Source: an uncultured bacterium
GTDB lineage: Bacteria > Bacillota > Clostridia > Oscillospirales > Oscillospiraceae
Direction: 5' to 3'
Assembly (NCBI GenBank): GCA_949288405.1
Contig: CASEKM010000124.1
Location: forward strand, 1-7,435
DNA: 7,435 bases
Shown here: piece by piece, positions 6,389 to 7,435 of the stretch
Position numbering within the stretch: position 1 is the first letter of the stretch
Layout: each line of letters opens with the position of its first letter
The notes under the pieces: generated by a model
The model's input: only the letters and a program-made list of their open reading frames with translations
Database searches by the model: none
What the model was told of the DNA's origin: nothing
Made by a program: the position numbers and the translations under genes

Positions 6389-6425
6389 CCGGGGAAACTT
6401 GCCTGTCCGGGGAGAATATCCGGGA
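6389..6425 (+). repeat. Three short CCGGG(G)-A repeats in the divergent spacer
   Basis: CCGGGGAAA (6389), CCGGGGAGA (6407) and CCGGGAAAA (6420) recur at 18- and 13-base intervals between ylbJ and the RpiR-type gene. An 8-bp palindrome GCATATGC lies nearby at 6375-6382. They may be binding sites for the adjacent regulator; the short length makes chance possible in GC-rich DNA. Confidence 0.25.
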
Positions 6426-6463
6426 AAAAACCGCCGAAAAAGGGAAATGGCTGCATGACAGCC

Positions 6464-6492
6464 TTGCGGCCTCCTGCAAAACGGGATATAAT
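6464..6492 (+). promoter_or_regulatory. SigA promoter of the RpiR-type regulator
   Basis: TTGCGG (6464-6469), a 17-base spacer, and a perfect TATAAT (6487-6492). Transcription should begin near 6499, giving a leader of about 37 bases that contains AGGAGG at 6521-6526. Confidence 0.75.
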
Positions 6493-6535
6493 GGAGCTGG
6501 AAGGACCGGACGCCGGAGAGAGGAGGCAGATGGAG

Positions 6536-7384
6536 ATGGGCGGACAGGATATTTTTGAGACCATCAGCAGCCAATATTTTCAGCTGACCCATTCCGAGAA
6601 AAAGGTGACGGACTATGTGCTGGCCCACCGGGTGGACGCGCAGTATATGTCCATCTCGGAGCTGGCGGAGGAGTGCCAGGTGGCGGACGCCACCATCTCC
6701 CGGTTCTGCCGGCGGCTGGGATTGGGGAGCTACAACACCTTCAAGCTGGAGCTGGCCAAGGCCTCTATGGCGGCCCAGTCCGCCCGGCAGATGGGCGGAG
6801 ATGGGCGGGACGGCTTTGAGGCCATGTGCCGGGAGCGGCTCCAGGAGCAAATCGCCGCCCTGGAGCAGACGGTGGAGCGGCTGGACCCCCGGGCCCTGGA
6901 GCGGGCCGCGGAGCTGCTGTTCCAGGCCGGGCGGGTGCTGTGCATGGGGCAGGGGAGCTCCATGGTGCTGGCGGAGGAGGCCTGGAGCCTGCTGGCCTCT
7001 ATCTCTCCCAAATTCTGCCTGGTGCCCGACTCCCACCAGCAGATGGCCGCTCTGGCCCTGATGGAGGAGGGGGACGCGGTGCTCTACTTCTCCTACTCCG
7101 GCTCCACCCGGGAGCTCCAGGACGCCCTGGAGGTGGCCCGGCGGCGGAAGGGCCGGGTCATCCTGGTCACCCGCTTTCCCAAGTCCCCCGGGGGGCTGCG
7201 GGCAGATGTGGTCCTCCAGTGCGGCTCCAACGAGGGGCCCCTCCAGGCGGGGGAGATGCCCGCCCGCATCGCCCAGCTGTTTGTGGTGGACCTGCTGTAC
7301 ACCCAGCTGTTCCAGCTGGACCCGGAGCAGGCGGCCGCCCGCCGGGAGCGGATCGCCGAGGCCATCGCCCGGCGGCACGTGTAA
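6536..7384 (+). CDS. MurR/RpiR family transcriptional regulator
   Basis: 282 residues. An N-terminal helix-turn-helix (about 17-77; SISELAEECQVADATISRFC, recognition helix near 49-62) is followed by a linker with coiled-coil character (about 93-116) and a SIS phosphosugar-binding domain (about 119-255) with GRVLCMGQGSS and FSYSGSTRE. Family members bind phosphorylated sugars such as MurNAc-6-P or ribose-5-P and repress or activate catabolic genes; the ligand here cannot be read from sequence. I choose ATG 6536 because AGGAGG is 9 bases away; ATG 6530 would leave only 3. The gene is divergent from ylbJ and has no sugar gene beside it in the window, though the next gene to the right is unseen. 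A strong promoter precedes it and a terminator-like hairpin follows, so it is probably monocistronic. Confidence 0.93.
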   Translation: MGGQDIFETISSQYFQLTHSEKKVTDYVLAHRVDAQYMSISELAEECQVADATISRFCRRLGLGSYNTFKLELAKASMAAQSARQMGGDGRDGFEAMCRERLQEQIAALEQTVERLDPRALERAAELLFQAGRVLCMGQGSSMVLAEEAWSLLASISPKFCLVPDSHQQMAALALMEEGDAVLYFSYSGSTRELQDALEVARRRKGRVILVTRFPKSPGGLRADVVLQCGSNEGPLQAGEMPARIAQLFVVDLLYTQLFQLDPEQAAARRERIAEAIARRHV

Positions 7385-7403
7385 GGATACAGACAGAAAG
7401 GCC

Positions 7404-7435
7404 CCCGCCGGTCCGTTTCATTTCGGACCGGCGGG
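7404..7435 (+). terminator. Terminator hairpin, cut by the window end
   Basis: A 12-bp perfect stem, 7404-7415 (CCCGCCGGTCCG) with 7424-7435, and an 8-base loop TTTCATTT, 20 bases past the regulator stop. The left flank GAAAGGCC suggests the stem could extend and be followed by T-residues outside the window, but this cannot be seen. Confidence 0.7.

Noticed and set aside
6375..6425. SigE-like promoter for ylbJ on the minus strand (CATATGCT, GGATATT fragments)
   Set aside because: Partial -10 and -35 matches exist, but no pair has the right spacing, so I do not call a promoter despite the expected mother-cell control.
6086..6535. Upstream extension of the RpiR-type regulator to 6086
   Set aside because: The extension overlaps ylbJ antisense and the strong promoter at 6464-6492, and the family helix-turn-helix begins right after the ATG at 6536.

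Overview
The window is GC-rich Gram-positive chromosome. Strong AGGAGG-type ribosome-binding sites, a YlbJ-type sporulation membrane protein, an LtaS-type polymer synthase and a small four-cysteine protein that I recall from clostridial genomes all point to a high-GC Clostridia member. Something like the Flavonifractor/Pseudoflavonifractor/Lawsonibacter group (Oscillospiraceae) is my best guess; this is inference from gene content and style, not a database match. I see no transposase, integrase, phage gene, tRNA, rRNA or CRISPR array. This looks like ordinary core or near-core chromosome, densely packed, with seven genes and no gene-free stretch over 300 bases.

Layout. Positions 1-33 may hold the last codons of an upstream gene. 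An alanine racemase-family gene follows (45-1163, +). It converges on a small four-helix membrane protein with a YcxB-like tail (1210-2001, -), and a shared 15-bp hairpin lies between them. A 265-bp AT-rich divergent spacer (2002-2266) carries a promoter for each side, two CodY-box-like palindromes and a 9-bp inverted repeat. Next is a five-helix LTA synthase-family phosphotransferase (2267-4150, +), whose N-terminus contains a perfect in-frame 42-bp tandem duplication. A second bidirectional hairpin (4157-4196) separates it from a leftward cluster read in the order ylbJ (6342-5161), a 70-residue four-cysteine protein (5120-4908) and an SGNH/arylesterase-type hydrolase (4864-4217). Gaps of 40 and 43 bp make an operon plausible. 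A 193-bp divergent spacer then leads to a MurR/RpiR-family regulator (6536-7384, +), which has a near-consensus promoter and a terminator hairpin cut by the window end.

How the genes relate. Several concern the envelope: D-amino acid supply (racemase), glycerophosphate-polymer synthesis (LTA synthase family) and a sporulation membrane protein. The RpiR regulator has a SIS domain that senses phosphosugars in relatives, but no sugar or amino-sugar catabolic gene is visible next to it. I find no convincing new multi-gene system. The observations most worth a second look are the duplicated N-terminus of the LTA synthase gene, the CodY-like boxes in its promoter region and the small cysteine protein beside ylbJ.
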